DNA from: Gracilaria gracilis
Lineage: Eukaryota > Rhodophyta > Florideophyceae > Gracilariales > Gracilariaceae
Direction: 5' to 3'
Length of the DNA stretch: 64,000 nucleotides
NCBI GenBank assembly: GCA_030374805.1
Contig: JARGSG010000014.1
Span: forward strand, 124,001 to 188,000
Part shown: piece by piece, positions 30,903 through 41,465 of the stretch
Position numbering within the stretch: position 1 is the stretch's first letter
How the letters are laid out: every line of letters begins with the position of its first letter
Notes under the pieces: generated by a model
What the model saw: only the letters and a program-made list of their open reading frames with translations
Databases searched by the model: none
Told to the model about the DNA's origin: nothing
Position numbers and translations under genes: made by a program

Positions 30903-32557
30903 GGCGGGCCAGTAAAACTCAGGGTTAAGTATAACTTCCGTCCACCTGCGGGGCCACTCAACCTCGCGTAATGCGAAAGTTGGAGTACCCGCGCCTGCAG
31001 CGTGTGAGGCACCACCACTTGAGGGTTAGACTCGATCGTTCTAACGAGATAGCCGACGTCATTAACCTCAAATGGGAGGGTTGCACCTCCGTTTAAACGG
31101 GCACGAATGCGCACGCAGAACCGGTCGCCGTGTTGTTCTCGGACCATATCCTCCGGTGTTACCCGGAAAAAATTCCCTGGTAGGGGCTTGTCAGCCCCAT
31201 TCTCGTCTGCCATGAGTAGTTCGTCCAATTTATCGTCGAATTCCCTGTCTTCTGCCCAAATGTCAAGTTCACCTTCCGGATCTTCCGTGTCCACCTCGTC
31301 GGCGACGAAACAAGGGATCTCATCGTCTCCCGAGGGCAGGACTTCCCCATTCGTGGGTAGTCTCGACAGTGCGTCGGCTTGCGTGTTCAGCGCTCTCTTC
31401 TTATACACGACTTGAAAGTCGAATTCCGCTAGGCGGAGCCTCCATCGCATTAGGCGTCCCGACGGGTCAGAGATGTTCATTAACCACCTCAGCGAAGAAT
31501 GATTCGTGTAAAAGGTAAAGTAAACACCCATAAAATAGGGGCGAAGAGTTGCCAGAGCCCACACAACGGCGAGGCACTCTTTCTCCGAAACGGAGTGATT
31601 CTGTTCATGAACGTTGAGCGAACGCGACCAGTAACCAATAGGCTTACGTTGCCCTTCGCGGGTGGTTTGGAAAAGAGCGAAACCCACTTGGTAGTCGCTC
31701 GAATCCGTGTCCATGGAGTACGGTAGTCCGGGTTTTGGCAACGATAGAATCGGAGCAGATGTGACAGTCTCCTTCAAGGAGATAACCGCTTTTGTCTCGA
31801 CATGCGTGAAGGGTACCAGTCTCGGTGGCTGGCCTTTCCGCAGTAGGGCGTTGAGGGGGTGCGCGATATCTGAGAACTTCGGGACGAACCGTCGGTAGAC
31901 GATGACTAATCCCAAGAAGAAGCGCAATCCCATTTGGGTTCGCGGTTCCTTCGCCTTGGCAAGGGACTTCACTCGAGCTTCCTCGATCTAGAACCGTCCT
32001 AGATAGATAATGTGGCCCAGGTACTTCACGGTTTCTGTGAAGAATTCATACTTCCTCAGCTTGGGGGAAATTCCTGCGTCACGCAGTGTGGTCATTACCT
32101 TCCTTACGAGGATGAGATGATCGCCCAGATTACTGGAGAAGACAATTATGTCATCTAGGTAAACTAGACACGTCCGCCATTTAAAGATGTTCAACAAGAT
32201 GTCGATAGCACGCTGGAATTTAGCGGGGGCGTTGGTGAGACCAAACGGCATACGCTTCAAGCGGAAAGATCCAGAGTGGCCTACAAACGCGGTCTTATCG
32301 CGGTCCTTCTCCCTTACAGAGACTTGCCAGAATCCCCAAATGGCGTCCAATGCCGTGAATACGGTTGCTTTTCCGAACGAATCGATGTACTCCTCCACGC
32401 GAGGGATTGGGTACGTGTCCCTGATCGTCACCGCATTGAGGTGGCGGTAGTCGACACAGAACCTCCAGGGTCCGTCGGCCTTGATTGCCAATACTACTGT
32501 GGACGCCCAGGGTGACTGAGCGGGCTCAATCACGTCTGCGCGGAGCATCTTGTCCAC
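30815..32557 (-). pseudogene. Reverse transcriptase and RNase H region of the 12-kb Gypsy element
   Basis: The minus strand shows WRFCVDYRHLNAVTIRDTYP, the catalytic TCLVYLDDIIVFSS, and connection motifs. An RNase H part follows with YSMDTDSSDYQVGFALFQT and EKECLAVVWALATLRPYFMG. This is a canonical Ty3/Gypsy pol and a fossil. Confidence 0.92.
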
Positions 32558-32769
32558 TTGGAACAGCTTCTCTTACCGAGCCTTCGGCCCTGCCCCGTAA
32601 GGGGGTTGCAAAACGGGGCGCGCGTACGGTAGCAAATCAATCCGGTGTTTCGTTGTATTTATCGCACCAAGAGATCCATCCTACATTGGGGTAAATTCCC
32701 GTAACATGTCTCTCAGACGTTCACGGTGTGTTTCCAGCAAGCGGCCGAGATCGAGCTCCTCAAGAGCCT

Positions 32770-35700
32770 TCACGGGCTCAATCCGGTCATAGCTCGTTGG
32801 GCCATGTGCCGTATCGGGTGCAGGCGCAGAGGCGGTCTCCGAGTCTCTCGGCAATTTATCCGTTGAAACGGGAGTTGAAACGGAAGTTGAAACGGGAGTA
32901 TCTTCCCTTCCTTAGACGGAACGTCGGGGTGTCTCGGATTGTCGCCCTCTTTTGAGGAAACCAAACCAAGAACATCGGCAGCCGTCATTCGGGTCGGGAG
33001 CATCGCGAGTGGGTGCTGTGTGACCTATCCAATGACTTGGTTCTTTACCAGATACTGGGGGTGGTTGCCAAGATTGGCAACAAGTATCTGAAACGGAGCA
33101 TTCGGTGACACCTGTGCAACACCGTTCGCAACTGCGAGATGATACTTCTCGTACAACGAAAAAATGGGTTGAATAACCCGAAGACCGTGTTGATGGGAAT
33201 GGACCTGCACCACTACTTGGGATTCTGGTGGAATGCATACTGACGCTGCAACGCGGAGTTCTGTGGACTCGGGAGTCACGGGTGGTGGTTACTGCGCAGC
33301 ATATACTGGAACTTGTTTCCTCGATGCACGCTTCAGCGGGCGACGAACTATCGGGACCGACGAACCGTCCTCGAATTCCACACGCCTGAGGCGGGGTATG
33401 ATTGCGTCGACGAATCTGTCGCAGTAGTCACATCCCAAAATAAGTAGGGCAGCCCATGACCGACATACCAAAAATTCGAGCTTGACCACGGAGGTCCCCC
33501 AACGCACGACTAAGTCGATTGTTCCCACCGTTGCTAACGGGTTGTTATTCGCGTCTGCGACTTCGGGCGTCGCTTCGCGGCGAATACGGGCCCGCACCAG
33601 CGGTGGCAGGAGGGACTCCACGATGAAGTTCTGGCCTGCATCGGTGTCTAATACCGTGAGAATGCGCACCATAAACTGGGTACGGAGGCCAAGGTAGGCG
33701 TAAACTTTATAGTTACGCTTGGCCATCACGAGGACTCTATCCGGAAACCGGTTTTTCTTTACCCATATCCACGGTCGACAGAGAACACCCAAGTGTTCCG
33801 AGTCCTCTTCAGCAGTGTTTTTCCTCGAAAGGATCTTCCCTGGGGAGCAAGGCGGCGTCTCCTCGGACGTCAGCAGCCTTTGTTCTGAGGACGTCCCTTC
33901 CGAATGGAGGACTCTCTCGTTTAGTTTCCTGAGCTTCCACCTGCGGCGGCTGCTTAGGTTCCTCTACCACGAGTGCTTGGGCACGTTGGCCTCGAAGTCC
34001 CGCAACAGCGGTGTTTGGATCGTTCATGACGTGGTGTACTGGTGCTACTGGATGAGCTGGCTGTGCCGGAGCACGCTGGTATGTCGGCGCTGTCGGTACG
34101 ACGTGAGCGAAGTCCGTCTTGGCCCGGAGATACGACATCATTGGGACGGAACGCTTCTCCTCTGGAGTGAGAGCCTCATAGTTCACCCACACCTTGCCCA
34201 GATCTCTCAGGGAGAGAAGGAACTGGGGTGACGTGTGACCATGGGTATAGCAGAGATGGGATATCAGCGCTATCAATGCTTGCCTACCCTGTCGAAGGTG
34301 TTCACTCCGGTTATCCGTGAAACGTCCCGCTGGGCGGGTGTCCTGCCATCCTGGTCGTTGGAAGCGGGTTCCTCCGTTTTATTACAGGATGTAAGGCCCG
34401 CAAACTCGATAGGCATTGGTATAAAGCACGGTGCCTTCCTGAGCGGTCTCGAAGGAGGCGTCTGTCGTCGACGGGAGGTCTATTGTCGGCATGGAGGCGA
34501 TATCGCCGTGGGCGAGCTGGAAGTTATCGTACTTTTTCAGAGGTGCGTCATCCGCGACGAGCGAGAGAGATGGGGATTTCATTTCCATCAACAACGCCTT
34601 GGCGGACTTAGACCCAGTACTCGGAGCTCTGGCACGGAGGGAGTCACCTTGGGCTCTTGCATACTAGATGAGCTCCAGGTAGGTGATATTTCTCCTGTTC
34701 TCGCGATAACGGGCGACCAAAGTCCGGATATCCAGCTCGAGTCCGTCGATGAACAGCGTACAACGCTCTGTAGCGGGATAGAAATTACAACAACGGTGGA
34801 AAGCCTTGTTCAGGCGTACCGAAAAATCAGTTTCCGTGTGGCCTGAGCGTTGAGGTGTGTCTCGCAAAGCGAGTATCGCCGACTGAATGGCACCATTCGT
34901 GACGTATGACCGTAGCAGGTATTGCACCGCTTCGGGCCAGCAAGTAACCTCTCCTTTGGAAGCACGCGAAGAACCTCTTACATAGTGATACTGGTCCTCG
35001 GCTACATCACGTAAGAAATAAGGTAAGGCAATGTAGACCTGTCCCTCATTCATCCCGAGTTTATCGGCTTCCCTTGACGAGGCGGCCGAAAAAATCTAGC
35101 ACCAAGATTGGGTCTTCCCCAGTAAATAACTGGTTGCGAAGCGAGAGCTGCATCCGTTTGATGCAGTCCTTCACCTTTCCAATACTACGGGGTGTTCGAT
35201 CCAAGAAGGAGTATTCCAAACGGTAATACTGGTATGACAACAGCTTCTCGTAGAGAGGGTTGGTGGGCTTCAGGACTTTCAAGCCCATGTGCTTCCGTTC
35301 TTTTGTACGAGCACGAACCGCACCTTGCGTGACTGCAGACCACTTAAAGCGTGACGCCCGTATAGAACGGTTTTCGTCAGACGACGAATCTGACGAGTCA
35401 GCATTGTCCTAATTATTCGGGTCCGCATCCGACGAAGTCGACAAGTCTGAACCCCGATCGGCCTGTTCGCCCTTCCGCCTGCGGCGGTTCTTCTCGCGTT
35501 CCGAGTTCTTGGCCCTGCGCGATACAGCGACCGGCTCCGCCGGAGTGGTAGCATCCATAAGAATGATTTGCTCCAGCACCTCCAGGCGGTGTCTTACACG
35601 ATCAAATCGGTCCTGAATTTCTTCCACGAAGGCGGCGGGTTGACCAAAGCACTCCAAAACTTTGTTGAAGTTGGACCGTAACGTATGGAGATCCTCAGAA

Positions 35701-35789
35701 ATACCCGTTATAGGGGAGTCTTCCGCCTGTTGGCGTAGAATGTTGAACAACCTTACAAGTAAGTTGTGAGCAGTGCGCAGCTGACGCAA
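32770..35789 (-). pseudogene. Gag and protease region of the 12-kb Gypsy element
   Basis: Minus-strand frames at 35789-33809 carry the gag-like part: a helical N-terminal region (RFDRVRHRLEVLEQIILM), an Arg/Lys-rich spacer, and the retrotransposon-gag-like block with YIALPYFLRDVAEDQYHYV and LNKAFHRCCNFYPATERCTL. The frame at 33792-33289 is protease-like, with VLDTDAGQNFIVESLLPP and a following LILGCDYCDRFVDAII. These are fossil parts. Confidence 0.75.
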
Positions 35790-36660
35790 CTGCTCGTCCA
35801 GAGCTGTACTCTGGGGGGTGTTGTCCTACTCCTCCCTATAAGAAATTTTTGGAGAAAGGATAGTGCAATTTGAGGGTGGATGGCATCTGTGGAGGATACA
35901 TGGATGCCAGACGGACTTCATATTGAGTGCGCGCAATCTGCGTTTGCAACTTAATTTCGTGGTGTCCAATTGGAGAACACTTGCTAAGCAGATTGAACGC
36001 ATATAGAGTGCAAACGATACACACTACACTCCTTCTGCGCCCACATTGTTCGAAGTCTGCCCCCCGCGGTGTCCAAATGCACTCCGCACGCACTTACAAT
36101 AATGAAATAAACTATTAAAATAATTAATCTGCCCTGAGAAAGGTGTCCATTTGGAGCGCGAACGGCGTATACATGGAGTGCAGGTGGATACTGAACTGTG
36201 CAAAAAATGCGCTTCACTTGCACTCACAAAATTGAAAAAATTTCTTGTAGGGTCTGATGGGGCTGAACCACCGCGGCCGCGGGTGTAGCCGTGGCAAACG
36301 GAGCTGCGGCAGCAACAACTGGGGCCGGACCAGCACTATCAGTAGAGGGAAGCAACGGGGCAAAGGGAAGTGTCCTGTGCGCCAGTTGTTGGCCCGACGT
36401 CTTGGACGGATTATTCACACCAAGGCTGGAGCAAGCACGCCTGGGGATGCATGAGATGAACCGATCGTCCCCAGCGACACCACCACTGTGGAAACCACTG
36501 CGAGTAACCGCAGCTTCCGTCTCAGACGGTTTTGGAGACATGATTTCTCAACCAACCATGCAACGGAAACTTCCAGAAGTAGAAACGAAAATTCAAAGAA
36601 GGAAAACACAAAATAGTACGTGTTAAACCACATATCCGATTCTAAGTCGGGAGACCACTT

Positions 36661-37426
36661 TTTAGTGCAACGCCAGAGGCCGAAAGACACCACGAAGACG
36701 TCCGATATCTTCCTCCGTAGGAGAGTAGTCAGCAGACAGAGCCTCTCTGGCAAGGCACGACAAGGTCGGGTGTAAGCCGAGGCCAAGTCGTCACGACGGG
36801 CGTATAGAGTTGACCAAGGATCGGTATTGGCACCACGTGTGTGGGTGAATGGGTCCTCGACAGAGGCCCGAGTCCCCGGAAGGGGGAAAAGAGAAAAGGA
36901 ATCCGCGAGAGCGGGGGATGGAGAGAAGAAAAAGGAGGAAAGGGCAAAAAGCCTGCGGTAAACACCGGGGTTCTCCCTGTACAGGGTCGAGCGCGGCACA
37001 AGCCGAAAACACTCCCACGAATGGGTCCTGTTAGGAGACGCAGGGAGAATACACTATCCGTAGGCAACGGAGCCTCTCTCCTGGAAGGAGTCGATGACTG
37101 CCGAAGGCGAAGAAGTATAGAGCCAACACTGGCTGCCCGAACTTTACTGTGCATGGGGGCGACGTCGCTGCCATGCCAAGTAGCGAGCTCGCGCCAAGTA
37201 ATTAAACAAACTAACTAAATTAGGCCCACGCACAGTGGTAATTACCCACGCGCCGTGGCGCCCGTCCCACGTGTACGTGGCCAACCTTCTGGCTCAACCG
37301 TGTCCCACGTGTCTTTCCCACTACATTGGTTGTTAATATTCATACACTCCTATTGGGAGCACCCGTCCGACATGTCGGAATATGACTAAGTAGTCAGAAA
37401 CCTTCATCAGAGGACGTTGCACTACA
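36661..37426 (-). repeat. LTR of the 12-kb Gypsy element (upstream copy)
   Basis: 766 bp, partner of 25271-26041, with substitutions and small length differences. Target duplication ATTCT lies immediately to the right. Confidence 0.93.
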
Positions 37427-38010
37427 ATTCTTGTACTTGTAAGACAACATTATTTTATAAAGTGAACACATTTTTTTTCAGCCTTTTGTTTGGAAGAATC
37501 TGGCATGGAAAAAAATTCTAACACGTAGTTACGAACATGGGTCCTACTTATTATTCTGTTTGTAATGTAAATAGAATAGTTTTCAATTCTTGTAGTGTCT
37601 TGCATTTTTGTTGTTGAAAAAGGAAAGTCCATGCTAAGACATGTATGTCTCGTGTATCGAAAATATTATATTATCCGAAATATACAGAGAACAGGAGCAA
37701 TGCACTTCACAGAGGAGTTCGTAGAAGAAAGGAAAAAATTGAGCGCCATGCCTTACACTGTTCTTTCTGGAGATATTTGGTAACGATTTACCGGGTTTAC
37801 AAATGCTACGTGATACCAGGTCACTATTTACTGATAGGAATTGAAATAAATGTGGTTACAATATTAAGATTTCAGTGCACTACGCTGTTGGGATGTATGT
37901 ATCTACATGTGAACTTTATTTTTTTGGAGAAAAAAGCTATGAGCTTCCAAAATGTTTGAACTACGAAAAGATGGAAGAATACCTGAGTACTTACTGGTCT
38001 GCCACTCGTA
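37427..38010. other. AT-rich island, right part
   Basis: Continuation of the AT-rich block at 23900-25270, separated from it by the LTR element. No gene is recognised. Confidence 0.5.
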
Positions 38011-38151
38011 GTGTGCAAGAAAATTTTCGAATGTTTAAAATTTTTTTTCGAACATTCAAGTATTTCTAAAAAGGGGCATTTGGCTCTCAGAGATCAGGGC
38101 CTGCTTTCTCTTCGGTATCGGTTCTCACCGGAGTCACTAATTGCATTCGGT

Positions 38152-38601
38152 ATGAATTTGTACAGCAAAACCAAGAGCATAAAATGGTTCCATGGACTCG
38201 ACTCCGAAGATCGTCAAGGCTTGCTGTGGCCTGGATCTTCTTTGTTTTTAGAACTTCTTGCTAGCAGCCACAGCTCAAATTTGCCTAGTGAATTGGAACT
38301 CCAAGGACTGAGGCAAACAGATTGGGCAGATAAGGCGCATATTACAAAGTTCTCGTGCGAACTGGGACTTCACTCTACAAGCTCTTGGATGTCTCGAACA
38401 GATATGTTCTGGCCCGACTCAATACTTTCGAAGCAGATGAATTGTATTGCTGATACATTGAAGAAGTACTATGCTAAGTTTTTTGATTTTTCAACCCCAC
38501 AACTACTTCTACCTTCGTTCAGTGGATTCGCATCTTCATATTTCTATGACAACGATCCGTTGCCATTTCATAGGAAGTTCTTTTATCTGGGGATTGAATA
38601 A
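38152..38601 (+). CDS. Unknown protein fragment next to the giant transposon
   Basis: The frame is open from about 38011; the first ATG at 38152 gives 149 residues to TAA. Segments include TKSIKWFHGLDSEDRQGLLW, CIADTLKKYYAKFFDFSTP and FSGFASSYFYDNDPLPFHRK. I do not recognise it. After the TAA the frame stays open for another 35 codons and runs straight into the terminal repeat of the giant element, so this may be the remainder of a gene or older element cut by that insertion. Confidence 0.3.
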   Translation: MNLYSKTKSIKWFHGLDSEDRQGLLWPGSSLFLELLASSHSSNLPSELELQGLRQTDWADKAHITKFSCELGLHSTSSWMSRTDMFWPDSILSKQMNCIADTLKKYYAKFFDFSTPQLLLPSFSGFASSYFYDNDPLPFHRKFFYLGIE

Positions 38602-38685
38602 ATCTCTAGTGAGGAAGGGCTGAACCAAACAGGATGGAAAATGCATTTTGCGTTGTTTGCAGTCGCGTCGAAAGGATCTGTTGTC

Positions 38686-38870
38686 TACGTCGGTGTTCTC
38701 GGAATGCTAGTTTAGTATGCTAGATGGCTAGTTATGAAAATAAAAGTCCGAAAAAACTAGCAATTTCGCAGATTGTGCTAGTTGGCAAGGCAAAAAAAAA
38801 TATTTAGGAAATCGCGTTTCCACCTGCCGCAGTTGAACTCCATTTGTTGATGTTGTATGCTAGTTTGCAG
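38686..38870 (+). repeat. Left terminal and subterminal repeats of the giant transposon
   Basis: TIR at 38686-38713, followed by further copies of TGCTAG/GCTAGTT at about 38718-38733, AACTAGCA near 38756, TGCTAGTTG near 38777 and TGCTAGTTT near 38858. These are probable transposase binding sites. Confidence 0.65.
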
Positions 38871-38955
38871 TTCGTGTGCCACTGCCCGTTACCACACATT
38901 CGTCGCAGTCGTCAAAATCACTCAAAAAGTTCACTCTCCGGTCACCAGCGCTGGT

Positions 38956-39930
38956 TTATTCCAACTCGGCATTCGGATCTTGAGTCTCAGTTTCCATAAA
39001 CGTGAAGTTCAAGAAGTCCAACGGACAACGCTCTCGATTCTGATACACCCTCCTAGCCCCAAAGCGGCTTCCAACCCCTCCCAGCCTCTTCTTCTCCTGC
39101 TCCTCCAATATACGCTCCGCCGTCCTCGCAGCCGCCGCCGCACTCCCGAAACCCACCAACGGCGCGCCACCCGGCAACTGCGGCGGCACAAACACCTTCC
39201 CATCCTCGTCCACCATCACCCCACCCTTCCTCCCCTTCTTCAGTCGACTCCCCGCACCTTCTCCTCCCTCCTCTTCTCCCCCCCTCTCCCTCACACACCC
39301 CCGCCCACCCCGAGAACCAGGCGTCACAAACGACCCTTTACCTGCTCCCTCTCCCACCTCTACTCCCCCTCCCCTCACCATTTCCTTCAACTCCATCAGC
39401 AATTTGCACGCCTTCTCTACCTGTTCCGCTTGCTCCTCCAACACTTCAACCCTACCCTTCAGCCCCATGTTTTTCTTTGGCAGCCTCCCCATCTCCCTCC
39501 CCACGCACTCCAACATCCCATTCCCATGTTCCACACCCACCACCCCAGTCAACTTCATCTTCTTCCGAATCGTCGAAATCAATTCCTTCGGCACCCCAGC
39601 CTCCGACACACTCAGCACCACCCCTCCCATCTCTGCCACCATCTCTGACAGCATGTCGTCGAAGTGCTCCTTCAAACTCCCCCCAAGGTTCATCACCCGT
39701 TCCTCCATCTCCCCCATAAACCTTCTCTCCGGTCCTTCTCCTCCATCCCCATCCCCATCACCTCCACCGCCTCCTCCATCCCAATTACAAACCCTCTGAC
39801 TCACACAAACCCCCTCAGCACCCCCTCTCTCCTTCCGCAGTGGCGTCTCTGGCACTTCCGCCCTATGCAGCAGAGCCATTAGCTCTTCGTCACCAACGTA
39901 TTCATTCGACATCCCGAGAAAAGACGGCAT
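38956..39930 (-). CDS. Unknown coiled-coil protein of the giant transposon
   Basis: From ATG at 39930 the frame gives 324 residues to a TAA. The N-terminus (MPSFLGMSNEYVGDEELMAL) is followed by a Gly/Asp run, a helical region (EEHFDDMLSEMVAEMG-type), a coiled coil (LKGRVEVLEEQAEQVEKACK), a Gly/Arg-rich basic part (GSRLKKGRKGG) and a helical end (AAARTAERILEEQEKKRLGG). No enzyme motif is seen. The frame stays open past the TAA for about 33 codons into the left subterminal repeats. It may be a DNA-binding accessory or structural protein of the transposon. Confidence 0.5.
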   Translation of the reverse strand: MPSFLGMSNEYVGDEELMALLHRAEVPETPLRKERGGAEGVCVSQRVCNWDGGGGGGDGDGDGGEGPERRFMGEMEERVMNLGGSLKEHFDDMLSEMVAEMGGVVLSVSEAGVPKELISTIRKKMKLTGVVGVEHGNGMLECVGREMGRLPKKNMGLKGRVEVLEEQAEQVEKACKLLMELKEMVRGGGVEVGEGAGKGSFVTPGSRGGRGCVRERGGEEEGGEGAGSRLKKGRKGGVMVDEDGKVFVPPQLPGGAPLVGFGSAAAAARTAERILEEQEKKRLGGVGSRFGARRVYQNRERCPLDFLNFTFMETETQDPNAELE

Positions 39931-40428
39931 CTGGCGATAAACGAGTTGCACAGGCTTGAGCGACTTACCACAACCCTCGTCCTTGCCACCCCTGATCACA
40001 GCCGTTACAATCGTGGCCACACACCCCTCTACCCCGCAGGCCTATTTGTATCACAATTTTCTATACCTCAATTTCCCGCCATTCCCCAAAAACTCTATTT
40101 CTCCCAGATATTTCCATATTTTCGTTTTTTCCTTTCAGTACCATCCCACAAAACCAATCCACAGCGCCCGTTCCTTAATTCCTTACCATTACATCTTCCC
40201 CTTCATACTTCATTTCGATACATCTCTTTTCATAAACACATTCATCAGTCCTAATCCCTTCATACCCACCTACCTCATTCTTTCAACTACTTAGTCATAA
40301 AAACTATCTTTTCCTCTGAAACCACTCTATCGATGTGTACATCGGCAACGCCGTTCTCTACCTAAGCATCTCTGCCTTCCTCTCCTGTAGCACAATATCT
40401 CCTCACAGCATCCAACATATTCGACATA
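39931..40428. other. C/T-rich spacer in the giant transposon
   Basis: Divergent spacer between the coiled-coil gene (-) and the reductase-like gene (+). The plus strand is rich in C and T and gives long chance frames of Pro/Ser/Leu. No gene is recognised. Confidence 0.45.
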
Positions 40429-41262
40429 ATGACCTCGCCTTCCTCTTCTCTCCGCTCCTCCCAAACCCCGGCTGTTGTTGTATGCAGAGGCCGCATTGGG
40501 TTCATGCTTTACGACCACGGTACCACTCAAGATACTATTCTTTGACTCCAAGATTTCATAACCGCACACAGCATTCCGCAAGTTTCCATTTTCTTCTGCG
40601 GCAGGAGCAACTTGTTGGAAACAGTAATTCGTTCCTGCCCTCCATCTCGCAGACAAGACTTGGTCTTCATTCAGAACGGCCACATTCTTCCCATTCTTTC
40701 AAAAAATGGTCTTCATCACACCACACGAGCAGTTCTTTACATCGCCGTACCCACTCTCGCTGCACCTCCACAGGATGGCTTCACCCCTCTTACTCCCAAC
40801 AGTCTCACAACTGTCACCGGAAAATGGGCTTTCGCACTAGCACAACGCTTCTTTAACGCAGGTCTCACTTGCAATATCGTTGACGAAGACGCCTTCTCTA
40901 AATCTTACTACAAAAATCCCGTCTGGATCTCTTCATTCAACCTATTTGGTTCCTCTCACGGCTTCATTACCATGCATGTCATGGCCACCCGCTACAATAC
41001 CATAGTCTCAACGATAATGAAGGAACTACTCGGCATAGTCTCCTCCAACACAGGTGTCTCTTACAATATCCCCTCCACAGTACAATCCCTCCTCGCCTAC
41101 GGCAGCACTCTTACCTCCTTCCATTCCTCAGTCTCTGAGTAAAAATTCAGAAATGCTTACTTCTACCTTTCCTCCGAGAATACCAATAGAGCGGGCTTGG
41201 CTGACCCTGCCCCTTTTCACACCAACTATGTCAATGTCCTTAGAAAAGACATTCTCTTTTAG
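40429..41262 (+). pseudogene. Ketopantoate-reductase-like (ApbA/PanE-type) protein carried by the transposon
   Basis: From ATG at 40429 one frame runs to about 41262 and contains a TGA (40546-40548) and a TAA (41140-41142), but no frame change. It begins VVVCRGRIGFMLYDHG and goes on with SRRQDLVFIQNGHILPILSK, TVTGKWAFALAQRFFNAGL, NPVWISSFNLFGSSHG and, after the TAA, KFRNAYFYLSSENTNRAGLA with DPAPFH. The order matches algal proteins related to 2-dehydropantoate 2-reductase: a dinucleotide domain, the QNG motif, a helical C-terminal domain, and a terminal W/F-R-N-x-Y-F-Y block. The match continuing past the TAA shows that the ancestral protein included this part. The substrate in this subfamily is unknown. 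It looks like a captured host metabolic gene. Confidence 0.5.
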
Positions 41263-41465
41263 TACCAGTACTACTTTGGTCTCATTTTGTAAGAAAGATA
41301 TCTTCGCACAATACTCTCTCTCCTTACCCCCCGCTTTGTAACTCATTTTCTTTCTTCAACAATTCTTTTATGCTCATATTATATCAAAACATTCGTTCAT
41401 TTCTCAATACTAGTCAATTCACCTCACTCTCACACACATAACACTAAACGCCCTACATGTTTTAT

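Larger units (their letters stand above)
25271..37426 (-). mobile_element. Large chromodomain-bearing Ty3/Gypsy LTR retrotransposon (fossil)
   Basis: The element is 12.2 kb long and reads on the minus strand. LTRs of about 770 bp begin TGTAGTGCAACG and end CGTTGCACTACA. The 5-bp target duplication ATTCT is intact at 25266-25270 and 37427-37431. A tRNA-primer-site-like TGG motif lies just inside the upstream LTR and a purine tract (AAGGAGGGAGATA, minus strand) just before the downstream LTR. In order it has gag, protease, reverse transcriptase, RNase H and integrase, then about 3.8 kb of extra sequence with a chromodomain-like segment and antisense frames. Over the first 270 bp compared, the LTRs differ by about a tenth, so it is old. 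It is broken, with about ten breaks. Confidence 0.92.

Noticed and set aside
38857-39648. Long plus-strand frame of His/Pro/Arg-rich sequence
   Set aside because: It is the antisense shadow of the coiled-coil gene on the minus strand, with a composition typical of such shadows.
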